From: Ophthalmolycus amberensis
Lineage: Eukaryota > Chordata > Actinopteri > Perciformes > Zoarcidae
Reading direction: 5' to 3'
Assembly: GCA_024529925.1 (NCBI GenBank)
Contig: JAFEUB010000787.1
Span: 2,592,501 to 2,656,500 of the forward strand
DNA length: 64,000 bases
Part shown: positions 36,824-50,237 of the stretch, piece after piece
How positions within the stretch are numbered: the stretch's first letter is position 1
Layout of the letters: each line of letters starts with the position of its first letter
Position numbers and translations under genes: made by a program
The notes under the pieces: model-generated
Databases searched by the model: none
The model's input: only the letters and a program-made list of their open reading frames with translations
Told to the model about the DNA's origin: nothing

Positions 36824-37859
36824 TGCACACAAACCCACACACCAAAACTGCGATATGTTTGAGATGTAAGCCGTCTGAAACCTGAGAAATACAGTCTCGC
36901 TCTCATTTAGTTCCGTGGGATTTTAAAAAGAGTTCCCTGTCATTTATTGCGGTGGTGTTTGTAGGTGGAATTTGCCGGGGAAACAACCACTTTGAACTGG
37001 TGAATGACAAGAGAACTACAGATAACACTTGTTGAAATGGCCAGTGTAATTACAGTGTCCAGCGCGTTGAGTTGTTGCTGTGCGATAATGCGGATAAAAA
37101 TCTGACTTCGGACGCTTTGGATATCAGCACAGTCTTCATCTTCAGCTCTAAGCCAAAAAAAAAGATCAGACTAATTCTGGATCAAATATAAAGCTCTAAC
37201 TGTGTACTGTAGATAAGTCGGATTCAGTTGTACAAGCTGTCGCTGCTACATCAGTGGGACAGGAAACCGTTTAAAACATCCACGCAGTGTCATCAAAAGC
37301 TTTGATGATGGTGTCATCATCCCCTTTTTTCTGCACGCATTCCTTCCCCATGTATTGAAGCAGCACAACATGTTTTTATCCCAGACTGCAGTCACAGGTT
37401 TTAATCCTCCATCGCCTCGGTTTTGCCTCTGTGAGGGCTGCAAACTCCCAAGAGGAAAGAGGTTGCTTGGTCTGTAAAAAACAAACAAAAAAAACACCCT
37501 CCAGATGCTCACCTTGGTGGAGCCTAATTGATGCAAATAGGGAATTAGCTGCTGTGCATAGCAGTGCACCAACTAGGCATATGGGTTCGTCTGGTCTAGT
37601 GTTCGCATAAACTGTCACTTTAAGCAGCAGTGGTTTTAAACGATACCCTGCAGCTGCTGGGGACTTTAACCTGTCTCTAAAAGGTAAACTTTAAAATCCG
37701 TTCTTTGTAGATTTTCCATTTTTTCCACAGTGGCAGATCCGGCTGTCTGCTCCGTCTCAGAGGTTTTGTTGCACCGTTTTTGGAGTTAATTTAAAACATA
37801 CAAGGTGCTTGGCATTGGGGTAGTGGGGCCAATCACATGGAAGGCAGAGCCAAGCTGGG
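36821..37859. other. Unassigned intron sequence
   Basis: No exon or repeat recognised. The last 250 nt may be an outer part of the repeat that follows. Confidence 0.4.
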
Positions 37860-38025
37860 TCCTGCTGTTTTCAGTGTTTATGCTAGGCTAGTAAGCGAAC
37901 ATGCAGCTGGCTGTATCTTCATATTTAGCGTACAAAGTGGTATCGATCTGCTCATCTAACTGGGTGACAAAGCAAATAAGCGAATCCCAAAATGTTGAGC
38001 TATTCCTTTTTAAGGAGCCAATTTC
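37860..38025 (-). repeat. Fish interspersed repeat, TTAAAGGAGTAG type (copy 2)
   Basis: Read on the minus strand it starts AAAAGGAATAGCTCAACATT, passes TAGATGAGCAGATCGATACC and CGCTAAATATGAAG, and ends in TAGCCTAGCATAAAC. It is more complete than, and opposite in orientation to, the copy at 6859-6985. Confidence 0.7.
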
Positions 38026-38614
38026 AGAGCAATGGAACAGTGTGTTTTATGATGATTTTTTGTTTCCTGGTAATGGCTCATCTCTCTCATTGTGTTTTAT
38101 ATTCCATATAATTTTTACCATTTTCTATCTACTAGACAACAGCCACATATTAATGTGTAGACTTACATTATTACTGATGATCTTATGAGTCTTTCCAGTG
38201 ACATTGTCATGTCAATGCTGTCGCAATGAACCAATGTGACGATACTGTTTTCACTCGGAATTGTGAAAATCCTTTCTGTTCTAAGTATAGACTCTGCAGC
38301 ATGTGAGCACTGCCACAGGTTGAGGGAGAGGTGAGAGAGTGATTCACACATGGTAAACTCCGAATGACCTGGTCTGGCACAAATGCTCCTCCACTGTCTA
38401 GCAGCCTTTTACATCCACTAAAGGTTGATTATATGCTTCTGATTTTGTGGTTGTTGTTTTTTCACGAGGTTCTTGGCATTACAAAGGTCTCTAATGCACA
38501 CACACTTATTCATATACATCAGGATACAGAGAATCTTTCAGCGAACAGAGCTGGTAATTTAAGGAAGCTGTCAGGCTCATTGATTTCCAAGAAAGCGGGG
38601 CTTCCATTTACTGG
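38026..38614. other. Unassigned intron sequence
   Basis: Nothing recognised. Confidence 0.45.
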
Positions 38615-38658
38615 CCTTTTTTTGTGTCATTGCCCTTATTGGACAGATGACAGTGTCG

Positions 38659-38695
<37 letters not shown>

Positions 38696-38780
38696 TGACA
38701 CGCAACGAAGGTCCCACGGCCGCAACGTTGCGGTTACGTTATACGCGCTGTAACCATTGGGCTACCAAGGCGCTCCCGGT
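38615..38780 (-). mobile_element. tRNA-derived SINE with CCAATAAGG tail
   Basis: Minus-strand reading starts GGGAGCGCCTTGGTAGCCCA then ATGGTTACAGCGCG, a tRNA-like head whose A box (TGGTAGCCCAATGG) is clear. The B box is degraded. A (CT)n stretch (38662-38691 on the plus strand) and the end CTGTCATCTGTCCAATAAGG followed by a short A run complete it. I recognise this as a common teleost SINE type. Confidence 0.75.
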
Positions 38781-40171
38781 AGCCTCTTCAAAACATCCAC
38801 ATTGGTTTTAATGCAGCTAAACTGGACATGAAGTCTCTGTGACCAGCAGCATTAAAGGAGTGTTGTGTGTCCAAGCATGTTGGAAGGCTTTGAGTTCAAA
38901 CCCCTTTCTGCTCTCTTATCACTCACGGAGAGATGGTATTTCTGTATCGCTGTGGGCCTTCACTCTTCTCGGCATGATGTGTGGTGCTGGTCTTGTCAAC
39001 AGTATCTTATCGCCTAAATATTAGGGCTGACTCTCTGTGGACATTAAGTGCATCCGTTTTCTAAATATGTTTATTTTCAACGCGGCGTAGTTTGTTCTCA
39101 GACCTGCTGGTAGGATTTCCTGATAATTGGGTTCAGCTGTGCTCAGATTTCCAATGTAGCATCAGCTAGCTGCGCACAGAGGAACAGGAAGTGCTCGACT
39201 TACAACCTCCCTGTATTGTAATATTGATAGCAAGCTGGAAATAAGGAGCTACTTTTAGAATGGAATGCACCTCGATGTTTGACCATGGAAATAATGGCCG
39301 CCATGCCACAGCTTCTCTTAATTACTTCTGCTGTGTGTTTGATTGTCTTCGCTGTGGTGTGAGATGTGCGCTGCTGTCTGTGCTGTTGGTGTGTGTGCAC
39401 ATGCACTTGTCTTCATGTTGCAGTGGGGGGTAAAATTGATTCGAGAGCCAAAACTACTTAATCTTCTTTTAAAATTGGTATGCGACAGAAAGCTTATCTC
39501 AAAAGCCAGAGAGGAGGAGGAGGAGGAGGTGGAGGAGGGAAGAAAAAAAGGAGAGGAGAGGAGTGAAATGAAAGTGGGATCTGTGTCTTTTGCGTCATTG
39601 GCCTGATTCTGCACTGACTTCTTTGTTTCGACTTAAATGGGACTTGCATCCGGGGAATGGTAATCTGGGCTTTTGGAGGAGAGCCAACCCAAGTAGCCAT
39701 TTTCAACACTGTAGTAAGACAGCTGATGTTCTTTCTCTTCCACTGTCAGAGGAGGGTCTGCTGTGTATCGAAGCAAAATCTCTTCAATGAAACTGATCCC
39801 CAGTATCAAAAGAAACGGGACTTTAATTTCTTCATCATAGTCAAATAGGTATGTTGCTGCTGCTGGCCTTCAAGATGAAGATTAGTCTTATCTTTGACTG
39901 TATAACAATAGGAAAACATCATTCAGATGTGGCTGTAAATCAATATATAATGATGTCAGACTCACTATGAATACACCAGTTAGGATGGAAGTCTGCACCT
40001 GATGAGGCCTTAGTAGTCAGCTGGAGAACAATGGATCGATCCCTCCAGTTGCTCCCCCAAGTGAAGGAGTGGAAGTATTTCGGGTTGTGTTCTCATGTGA
40101 GGGTAAGCTCGAGCGTGAGATCAACATATTGCGGCTGTGTCAGCAGTAATGTGGGCGTTACTGGACTGTTG
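38781..40171. other. Unassigned intron sequence
   Basis: No exon or transposon recognised. A short GGA-rich purine patch lies at about 39508-39565, with open frames on both strands caused by low complexity. Confidence 0.45.
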
Positions 40172-40455
40172 ATCTACAGCAGGGATTCCCAAAGTGTGGT
40201 GCGTGCACCCCTGGGGGTGCACGAGCTGCCTCTAGGGGGTGCGCGAGAGGAAAAATGTAATGGTGGTCTAATGGTGTAATAATTAATATTAAATATAATT
40301 TAAAAAAATTTAAGTGGGATTTTTCACAAAATAAAAACATGAATTATAAAAATTCCCTTTGTAAGATTTGAATTAAAATTAAAAACTTACAATTTAATAA
40401 ATAAATGCACTTCAGCTCCTGCCGCCAGTCTTTTACACACTAGCTAGCCTAGCTT

Positions 40456-41031
40456 GTGCAGCTAACGTCAGCTATGCTAAACTGGCTGAAATCGGGGAAA
40501 CTGTCAGGTGGGACATCTGAAGCTATCAGTCATAAAAGAGGAGAGGGACAGAGAGAGAGAGAGAGAGAGAGGAATCGGAGGCGAGAGAAACGGAGAGGTG
40601 CGTTGGGGAGAGACCGGGAGAAGAAATCGAGCAGGAGTCAGAGAAAGATGAGACGGAGGAGACCGAAAAGGAGGAAGGGATTGCACAGACAAATGGGGAG
40701 CACATCGGCCCATCGCGGAGTCAAGGTGAAAAAAGAGGAAACGAGAGTGAGCATCAGACTGGGAAAAAAGAGAGGAAATATGATGAAAATGATCTGGGCC
40801 TGGGCTTCACTTGGATTGGCAATGCAGATTGCCCAAAGCCACAGTGTGGTGTGCAGTGAGGTTCTGGCTACCAGCTGTCTGAAGCCCTCTTCAAGTGCAA
40901 GTCAAAAGCCCCTTACATTTGTTATATCAAAATTGGAGGAGTTACAAAACAGCCAAAAACAACTGCAGTCTCATTCATGTGTTGGGTCTACAAAGAACGC
41001 ACTACGGGCTTCATATCCGGTCACAGAATAG
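40456..41031 (+). pseudogene. Open frame within the hAT element, mostly repeat-driven
   Basis: 191 codons, rich in Arg, Glu and Lys because of the GA-rich DNA (40551-40572). It overlaps the two transposase remnants in the wrong frame for both, so it is not the transposase product. I regard it as a by-product of decay and not a gene. Confidence 0.5.
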
Positions 41032-41139
41032 CAAGAAAGGGGCTACCTCACATAATCGCCGAAGACGTGTGCTCGCCATCCTTATTGCTCTTTAAAAGTG
41101 ACTCCTTGTGTAACTGAAAGTTATTGATACTTTGTTGCA

Positions 41140-41345
41140 GTGTTTCAGGGCGTTTTCACACCTTCAGTTCGTTTGCTTTGTTCTGATTCAGGGATTAATA
41201 TGATACAATGTTGCAGTTGCCCCTTTGTTCGGTTTGTGTTCACACTGCAACATTTAACAGCGGACTAAATATTGTAAACAAACGCCACGCGCGAGCAAAC
41301 TGTTCTCTCATTGGTCCGATTTTCATGCGGCTATAAATAGGCTCT
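41140..41345. mobile_element. Nested repeat inside the hAT element
   Basis: TCAGGGCGTTTTCACACC, GTGTTCACACTGCAACATTT, and TTCTCTCATTGGTCCGATTT are phrases of another common fish repeat. They interrupt the hAT sequence between the transposase remnant and the right terminal repeat. The edges and class are uncertain. Confidence 0.5.
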
Positions 41346-41449
41346 GTTGATTTTTTTTTTAAGGTGTGGGGGATTGGGGGTGCGTGAACCCAGTCGGGAT
41401 GTAGAAGGGGGTGCGTGGCCTAAAAGGTTTGGGAACCGCTGATCTACAG

Positions 41450-44400
41450 CATGCTCCAACCCTCAAATATGGACGTGAGCTTTGGGTAGTGACTGAAAAG
41501 AATGAGGTTGTGGATTCAAGCAGCAGAAGTGGTTGTTGGGCCCAGGCATAGAGATTGGTTCAATGAGCTGAGTCATCGTAAAGGAGACCGGAACAGAACT
41601 ACTGCATCTTTGCTTGGAAAGGAGCCAGTTGAGCCGCTTCTGGCATCCCAGTCCCAGGGTAGACCCAGAACACACTAGTGGGACTACAGATCCCATCTGG
41701 CCTTGGGATCCCCCAGGATGAGGTGGTGGACACGGCTGGGGAGGAAGATATCTGGGCTACTGTGCCCAGCCTGCTGCCACCGCGACCAGGACCCATAAAA
41801 CCAACTCAAAGCTCCTTCTGATACTCTTGCTTATTACAATACAGCAAGTTATTGCTTGAACTTGTGTAGCTGGCAGCTTTTCTAAAATAATATTAATAAT
41901 ACTCTGGACTCCTGTGCCTTAAATAATTGCTAACATTTCTAATGTGTTGTCTTTTTCTTTCTATTAGAGAATACAGCAGCAATTACCTTTCTTTCACATC
42001 TCCATTTCCCAGGTTGCTTTGCGCTTGGGATGGACCAGACAGTTTGTGTACAGTATGTCTTGTCTTTTCTATCTGCTGCTGTATGATGCAACTGGTGATA
42101 TAAAGAGGGATGCTAGGAAAGGGCCAGATCATTGCTGCATTCTGCTCTGTGTCTCACTGTAAACACAATGACAGAAATACTGCTATCATGCAAGTGATAT
42201 AAACTACTCCATCGTAAACAGAGACATCAGCAAGATAAGCGTGTCCATTTATCTCTCATTAGGGCTGAGGCAGCAAGTGATGGAAGATTCGCCATGGATC
42301 AGACGGTAGATTTTAGCATGCATCAGCAAATTGAAGTGCACAGACCATTTTCTTAAGCTGCTGACCAACGCGTTTGGGTATGATGCAGCAAAAAACATTC
42401 TACCCTTGGCCGTGTAACGTTGGTGTGAGAGGTGCAGAAGTTCGGTCATTTCCTGATTTTCTCATCACACAATGATATTAGGGAATAAATCTCAGTTTTA
42501 TAATACAAACTAACATCAGTCCAAATCAGTGAACTGTAACTGTCATGTGTGAGATGTGATCCATGAAATCTGAAACCAAGCTTATTTAAACGTTTATATT
42601 CCAGATGACGTCAACCTGCGACCTTATTTACAACGTTGGCATTCACAGACTGATGCCCCGTGAGGAGAGGAGGCCTACATTATTCATGCTGTAACAAGCT
42701 GTGAGAGTAATCTCATGATGATCAGGATATCGTCCCCTGGGAGAAAAATATTAGCGTGTGACAGGTTGTCGGTTGACGTCACAAAACAAACAAACAGCAT
42801 AGCAACACGTGGAACTACGGGACCATGCAAGTCATTTAAGAACATAATAGAACCGAGTGCCACCGTGTACCGACGGGCACAGAAACATCCCCAGCATGCC
42901 TTGTGCGGAGCTGATGCACCCTGTGCGGCCTGCAGCGGCTCACGTTCTCTCTTTAAAGAATGAGCTGGGTCATTCACAAGAATGAATCCCCTGCGAAACG
43001 TCTCAGACATGCTGTAGATGTCACCGTGCTCAGACACGCCACAGGGATTTTGCTGGCCGCACTCCCGATGTTATTCGTCTCGTGTTTGTTGCTTACTGTT
43101 AGGGAGTGAAAGCGTGCAACCGGGGAGGATGTAATACAAATGAGCAACAAAAGAATATCATTATATCTCTCTCGACTCTAAACTGTAGCCCTCCCTCGAC
43201 ATTTATTTGTGTCCTCCCAAATTAAGCTCGAAAGTCCTGCGTCGTCACAATTTGTAACCGGAATGAGATCCGTGGGGTTAGCTTACTCATACAGAGTTTG
43301 TCCCTCAGTCTCTTTAAGAAGTGAATGGAACCTGAGGAATTAGACACAGCAGTTTCCACTCTAAAATATGTTGCCCTTACAAAGGACAATAAAAGCACCC
43401 CCACCAAATGTTCAACACACAAACATTTCGATGTCTTCAGTACACCTTGTCCTCCAATAATCAAAAACTGCAGGAAATAGGATGTATATATAATTTGATG
43501 TTCTATAATACAGACATTAAAACAAAAGGGAAAGGCAACTTGTTAGTAATTTATACTGTTCAAACTTACTGTTAAATTAAGTTTTATGAATCTTTCCGTA
43601 TTTTCCCTCTGTCCTCAAAGAACCAGAGAACCTTTTGAAGTCCTCATGATTTCCATCAGGCTGACAGATACAGCTTTATAAATGGGCCGCGCATGTGTAT
43701 GCCTTCAGGTTTTGTTTCGTGGAACATTACATCCTGGTGTGGACGGTACTGGTGAACATTTCACAAATTCAACAAAAGGACTGCCTGGTCCATCACTCGG
43801 ATCATCGTCTATTCTGATGGCCTATGCTTTGTCAAGATGTTCAATTGTTGTCCTCTCTGTACTGCAGCTCGGCCCATTCATAGCAGCCACCTGCAGGTTT
43901 GTTTGGTATTAGATATAGATTGACGTCAGTGCATACTAACTATACATTCCCCATCACCACTTTTGTGCATTATTCTCTATATTTCCACATAAATCCTGCA
44001 TCCGTTTTTCACGAGACAAAGTAAGAGCTTGCTGAATGAAATGCAGAGGAAGAACAGCGATTAGCAGTTTATTGAAGCCATTCATCATTATTATTATTAT
44101 TAGACATGAGCGCTCCACTTCAACTGTGTGTTGATCACTAAATAACACAGATTTCACACACACATTTTAATGTGGCGCAACCCTGACTTCAATTGGGTCG
44201 AATGTGTTTGTGTGACGTTCTGCTTGTGTACATACCGTTTTGTGGTCATATGGTGGCAGGATGCCAGTACTGGGTGTGCTGACCTATATTTGCAGGTTGA
44301 CATAGACAATTATAATTGTGTGTGTATATGATCACATGCATCGATGTTTTTCCACGTGTGCATGTGTCTCGCAGTACCTGCATTTGTTCGTAAGCACGTC

Positions 44401-45954
44401 TCTGTCTGTGTGTATGTTCGCTTGTATGTATATCAGAGAAGGTGGAGGCATCCGCAATGCCCGCCAGTGCTGGGAAAGCAGCTATTGGTGGGTTCCCAAT
44501 TATAGACCGAGTCATGGGGAATAAGCTGCTATGATTAGGTAGAGCTCCGGTCTGGTATCTTTGTTTGTTGTGGAGCTTAAGTTCTTAAGCAAGTACTGCT
44601 TAGAGGTGACGCCTCAGACTTTCATTCCTTCCTCGTCCTGACAGTTTTTTTATTTACGTCATCCTCCCCCCTCCTCATCGTGTTTTCCATTTTTCTTCCT
44701 CCGATGCCTCGTAGTAAGGAGAGGGAAAAGACACGATAAGAGGGTTCTAATCCAGCAAAGCCAGACAACAAAGACAACGGTTTTTTTTAAACTTTGTGGT
44801 GAAGCGGGGTGCGGCACTAGAGCTCTTTGCGTCACTGCTGTCTTTGGTGCATTCATTGTGGAATTGTCCATAAAACACAAGTGTGTTTACTAGGGAGAGG
44901 GCGCTTGCACATACACCCTATTTCCCTGTTGATTTCTTTCTCTCATTAGGCATCCACACGCGCACAGAAATACACGTACAAAGACATGCAAATCTCCTGC
45001 ACACAAATCCCTCATGAAAAGAGTGAAAATGTAGACACAACAACCTGTGCGTATGTCTATGCAAATGTGAAATACACACATGGAACCACACACACACGCG
45101 CGCACAGTGTCCTATTCGGGACTAGTGATTAAAAGCCATCATTATCTTGCTGTGGCCGTAATGAGAAGCACACACCTGTTTTCCGCAGCTGTTCCCGATC
45201 ACAAGCTGTCGTCATTCACTCTGGGACCAGACGCTTTGGAGGTGATGACTGTGTGATGCCATCAATCCCCAGCTGAGAATCTAGCCACCACGGAAACAGG
45301 CCTCATTAGAATCGGCAAACCGAAGAGACTCGTCCTTTGCCCCGAAATGTAAAGTTCTGGAGCAGAATGGGCTTTAGTCACTGTGGCTCTCTGCTCCGAG
45401 TGCATGCAGGAGAAGTAAGCTGCAGCATGATCTCATGTGCAATCAAAGGCCCAGTAATGCCCAGCTTCACGAGTCATGAAGCATAGCTGATACAAGAGAA
45501 CATAATATTGTCCTTATTCTCTCAATGCTGCCAAGCGTGCACATGAATTCATAACACATTCACACAAAGAGTTTGGTTTGCTATGATGGATTGGTTCTGT
45601 GAGGGTGCTGATTTTTTCATTTTATTTTGCAGTTTAAATTTTATTGAGTTTCCTTTTGGCGGAATCTTTTTGCAAGTGAATTTGAGTTCCCTCTGCTAAA
45701 CAGTTCAGCAGTGATTATGTCTACGGCTTTTATTGTGACGGGCAAGAACAGAAGGAGTGGATATGGTTTGCGCTGCTTTTTCAAGGTTGAAAGTGAAACG
45801 CTGCTTTGTCTTGGTTTGGACCAAGGAGCCTCCGTGTGTGTGCGCACGTGATTGGTTGATGGCTTTATTCACAGTGAGAAAGCTCCGAAAAAATCAACCT
45901 GGCTTCGGAAACTAACTAAACAGTGTATTACTTTAGATTATAGTGCAGGGGGGG
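41450..45954. other. PDE4D intron, unassigned
   Basis: About 4.5 kb without recognised exon or transposon. It includes a TTATTA run near 44085-44101 and GT/CA-rich stretches near 44320-44430 and 45080-45105. A G run lies at 45948-45958. Confidence 0.5.
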
Positions 45955-46995
45955 GGGGCGGCATCGGCGGCATCGGCGGTCTCACACACTGTAATGGACT
46001 ATATTAACTTCTGTGTGGAGAATGCCGTAGCCACCAGGACTGTACAGTGTTTTTCCAACAGCAAACCCTGGATTACTCCTGAGATAAAGGCCCTCCTCAA
46101 GGAAAAGAGGACAGCATTTAGGTCAGGAAACCAGGATGAGCTGAAGACTGCAAAGGGAGTTGAGGAAGAGGATCAGAGCAGGGAAGGCTATAGGATCTGT
46201 AGGACCGGGTCTGGAGGGGCCTCAAAACCATGTCTGGCCACAAGGGACCTGGGCAGCCTGTGTGGATGACGCTGTCATCTACGTTCTTCTTGGTTCCTCT
46301 CTCTCCTGGATCATGTTTTTAGATTTCCCCAGCGCCTTCAACACCATTCTTCTAAACGAACAAGCTGGAGCAGACAGGGGTGGACCACCACCTCACAGCA
46401 TGGATTCTGGACTAGCTCACCAACCGTCAACAGTATGTGCGGATACGGGAATGTGAGTCCGACCTGGTGTCCTGCAGCACCGGGGGGCCCCACAAGGAAC
46501 TGTTCTGAAGGGTGGGAGGGAGGAGAATGATGGACAACATCTCCCAGACAGCACTGGGCAGCTCCTTGAGTGTCAGGCTGCTTCACCCGCGGTGTGTGAA
46601 GGAGAGATAGCACAGGTCCTTCCGTCCTGCCGCTGTCAGACAGCTCAACCAACACTGCTCCCAGTAGACCACACATACCAAGAACGGACTAATTCCTCAT
46701 TCCTTTATTCATTCATGTGCAATATAAATCCAATGTATCCACTCTGCAATATAGATAATCTGTGCAATCCGCTGTGCAATATTAACAACCATTCAATCCG
46801 ATTATATTGTATTTTATAAACAACATATTTATTATTCCTTTAGTGTGTGATTACTTATTTATTATACTTGTTTTGATCTTGTTTTTCTACTTATGTCTCC
46901 TGTCTGTTCGTTAGCACGATCCACTCTGCTGCTGTAATCCTGCAAATGTCCCCGCTGTGGGACTAATAAAGGATTATCTTATTTTATCTCTTTAT
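45955..46995 (+). mobile_element. Rex1-like LINE, internally deleted copy
   Basis: Three separated blocks of ORF2 occur in order. The first is NSKPWITPEIKALLKEKR (about 46057-46110), the region between endonuclease and reverse transcriptase. The second is FLDFPSAFNTI (motif A, about 46317-46350), which after a frameshift reads LTNRQQYVRIRECESDL, with a stop (TAG) before it. The third is near 46530-46670, with LHPRCVKER and RSFRPAAVRQLNQ. The catalytic core after motif A is missing. The end GGGACTAATAAAGGATTATC followed by TTATTTTATC shows the same 3' end as the copy at 21368-22130. Stops and deletions make it inactive. Confidence 0.8.
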
Positions 46996-47914
46996 TAAGG
47001 CACTGCTTATAATCACATGCCTGAGCCGGGCTTTCCTTCTCTGTCCGTTTCGCTGAATGTCTCTCTCACTGTGCGAGTTCATAAAAGTAACTGGACATTA
47101 TACATTCTAGCTGCATTTGCTTTGAACCTGCCTTTTCGAATTGTCACTCCATCCATTCACCTCGGTTGGTCCGCCTGCGACAATGAATTCAGACGGCTTG
47201 TCAAACCGTCTGACCGAGAGAGAACAGAGGAAGAAAAGATGCAGACATGTTGGAGATGATGGATGAAAAGTGGGATGTTGATACAAACTAGACTTGGATT
47301 CCAATATTGAGGTTTAAATAGTATCTATAGGTTTTCTAGTATCTGTTTCATCATGCGTTTTATAAAATTCAATAGTTGACTTGTGATGATATTAAAGTTG
47401 TTATCTTACAAGAGATATTTCATTTGTCCAGCTATTCATCCATCTGTTAGCTACTTGCACAGGGCCGTGATGGGGACATGTGGAGTGGCATAGCGCAGAC
47501 ATCCTGCCTGTATCCTCCGCATCCCTGGCAACATTCAAAGCGAGCTGGGAGTTGTAGTCCCACCAGCTAGTTCCTGGGTCTGTGCGTATGGTGTGCTCCG
47601 GGCTCTGGGCCAGGTGCCTGAGCCCCTTCAGTTCACCAGTGATACGTCCAGCGTCACTGTGGTCATATTTGTCATATTCTCTCCTGGTCGAAGGCTCAAT
47701 CTCATATCAACCCTCATTAGTTGTTCAGACGTCTTCTGTGACATCGTTATAAATTTGCAGGAGGATTCTGCATTTAGTTTAAAAAAAGGGTGAAGGGCAG
47801 GGGGAGGGACGAGGGGGAGGCTTGACGCCGATCAATAGGCTTGAGAGAGTGAGATAAAGAGAGAGCAGATTTCTCACCACTGCAGTATATTGACATATAC
47901 TCCAAGTCCTTTCG

Positions 47915-47920
<6 letters not shown>

Positions 47921-47949
<29 letters not shown>
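47921..47949. repeat. (TG)n microsatellite
   Basis: About 14 TG units. Confidence 0.95.
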
Positions 47950-47952
<3 letters not shown>

Positions 47953-48733
47953 TGTGCGGGCCTGTCCACTAACCAGTGCGGGGAGCAGGGGTTTCATAAG
48001 TCATATACAATGTGCCCCGATGCTTGTTTAAGCACAAATGACATCTCACTGCAGTCAATAGATTGTCCTGATAACTTCTGTCTCTCTCTGTCTCCCCCCT
48101 TCTCCCCCTCCCTCCCTCCCTTTTCTCTTTCTAGGTAAGTAACAACACTGCCGAGATTTTATCTGAACATGAGATGACTTGAAAGGTAACGTAATCATGC
48201 TGGTTTCTCTGTTTTGTGGGCATAGATCAGTAGATCTTTACGGTGGTCAAAAACGTGAATACTCGAACCCACTTATACTAATGCACCATCTTTTACATCA
48301 CTCGACTTGACTATTTCATGAAGTACAAGCAGGAGATTGTGTAGACACGATGGCATTGAATAATAATAAAAACAAAGAGTGAATTATCTTTCAGAACGCA
48401 GCACCACCAGCCACATAATAAAATCTCATCTTGTTTTTTATCACCGACTGTTCGGTTGCCAGTCCGTATGATGCGCCTGGCATGAGCAGTATGTGCCTGC
48501 GCTGCCTTCACCTAATGGTGGTGTTGTGTTTTGCTGCTAATCTGTTTATCTAATCAGATGCTGAGGTTAGGGGGGTCTATCTCATTAACTTGCAGGATAT
48601 TGATTTCCTGTGTTTAGTGCGAAGTGCTCTGCAGCAGCCTGCTTCTACATTCCCAGATGGCAGGAATGCAGGTTGCTTTCCTCGTAGCTCATCAATCGAT
48701 CCCGCCTCAACTCAGGGTTGTTGTGCTCTGCGT

Positions 48734-48738
<5 letters not shown>

Positions 48739-48784
<46 letters not shown>
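48739..48784. repeat. (TG)n microsatellite
   Basis: About 23 TG units. Confidence 0.95.
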
Positions 48785-48788
<4 letters not shown>

Positions 48789-49562
48789 CGCGCCTGCAGT
48801 CATGCCTTGCTGTAAAAATAGCTACCAAAGCAGATTGATTGCTAGAGAGACATGTTTTATGTTTAGAGGGAGCTGGAGATACAGACAGAAAGATGGATGG
48901 TGTTGAAAAAAGATTTGGCTGTTAGCATCGGTTTAGCACTCTTCCTCCGAAATGGGTTATACAAATGTAACATTACCTGGCTATTAGCATCGGTTTAGTG
49001 CCATCCTCTGGTGCCTTTCTGATGAAAAGTAGGCATATTGGCCAACACATTACCCTTATGAGAATCTGACATCTTGTGATAGCGCTGCAATCAAAAGACT
49101 CAAAAGATACATTCATGTTTGAAATGTATTTTCTTTAAAGTGTTTTCATTCAAGGGAGCGTGTAATCAGTAGGTGGACGGTAGGCTTGATATAATTCCTT
49201 TTTTTGTTGATGTTGATATTTTTCAACATGTAGATATAAAATAATTAAGTTCCTATTCTGTTTTGGTGAGGAGACCTCGTGCCAAAAGAGGAAGCGGATC
49301 AAAGGCTACTTCTCATTTCATATTTAGTTTTTTTTAACTTACGGCGGTGGTTCTCAGCTTCTGTGGCTCATGGCCTCTAAAACGCTTATGGATCAAATTG
49401 ATCGTACGTGTTGCATCTCTGCTCTTGTGCTGCTCGGCAGTGTTGTAATGAATGGATCGTCACTTCTGCTGCCGTTGGCTAGATTATGATAAACGTGTGG
49501 GAGTGGCCTCTCTTGTATGGAGCACATCAATGTGAATGTGTGCCATTTGCTGCATTGAGGGT

Positions 49563-49563
<1 letters not shown>

Positions 49564-49612
<49 letters not shown>
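49564..49612. repeat. (TG)n microsatellite
   Basis: About 24 TG units. Confidence 0.95.
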
Positions 49613-49614
<2 letters not shown>

Positions 49615-50237
49615 AGGGCAATGCGTCATTCTGCGACTTGCAGAAGCCCAGGAGCTCCCTTTTGGTAGCTCCCATGCTGCCTCTCTCCGTTATGTAACAA
49701 TGCTGTTCTCACACTATTGCCCTTTCTCTCTCTCTCTCTCTTCCTGTCCTCATCCCTCTCTACTTTTTAGTTTTTGTGTATGTATGTGCAGAGTGTTGCA
49801 ATTTTTGGAGCCGTGAAGTTGTGTTTGGGTGGGATGTAGGGGCTCTTTTGTGCTGACGTGGAGGAGTGTGTGCCACAATGCAGCAGACAGCAACTTGTAG
49901 AGGCGTCCAATCAGTATTCTGTTTGTTGTCTCATTTTCATTCTTGTCTCTGCTTGGCTCTCTGTCTCTTTCAGTCCTTACCTTCCTTGCAGTTAACTGTA
50001 TTCTCTCTATCCATCCCCCACCCACTCACCCTCTGCAGCATACCCTCCTGTGATACAGCTGGAGTCACAGTGGGAGAAAACACGCTTTTTTTTATGAGCG
50101 CTCTCTTTTTTACCAGTCACTTTTAAGAGAATCCAGTTATGCGTCAGGGAGTTATAACCGCTCTTATGAAGAGAAAGTGGTGTGGTGAGGAGGTACGAGG
50201 GAGGGAATGAATTTAAATCTGTAATACTTAGAAAAAT

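Larger units (their letters stand above)
40172..41449 (+). mobile_element. hAT transposon, non-autonomous, with 8-bp target duplication
   Basis: The element is 40180-41441 (1262 nt), flanked on both sides by ATCTACAG (40172-40179 and 41442-41449). An 8-bp duplication is the hallmark of hAT insertion. The ends are inverted repeats: CAGGGATTCCCAAA at the left and CAGCGGTTCCCAAA as the reverse complement of the right end (12 of 14 match). Inside are broken transposase pieces: near 40770-40859 a zinc-finger-like piece with KYDENDLGLGFTWIGNADCP, and near 41008-41116 a piece with RIARKGLPHIIAEDV, in different frames and with stops. This looks like a ZBED-type hAT transposase. Orientation follows these pieces. 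The element cannot move on its own. Confidence 0.92.

Noticed and set aside
40456..41031. 191-codon Arg/Glu-rich frame as a gene
   Set aside because: It lies wholly within the hAT element and runs in the wrong frame over the transposase remnants.
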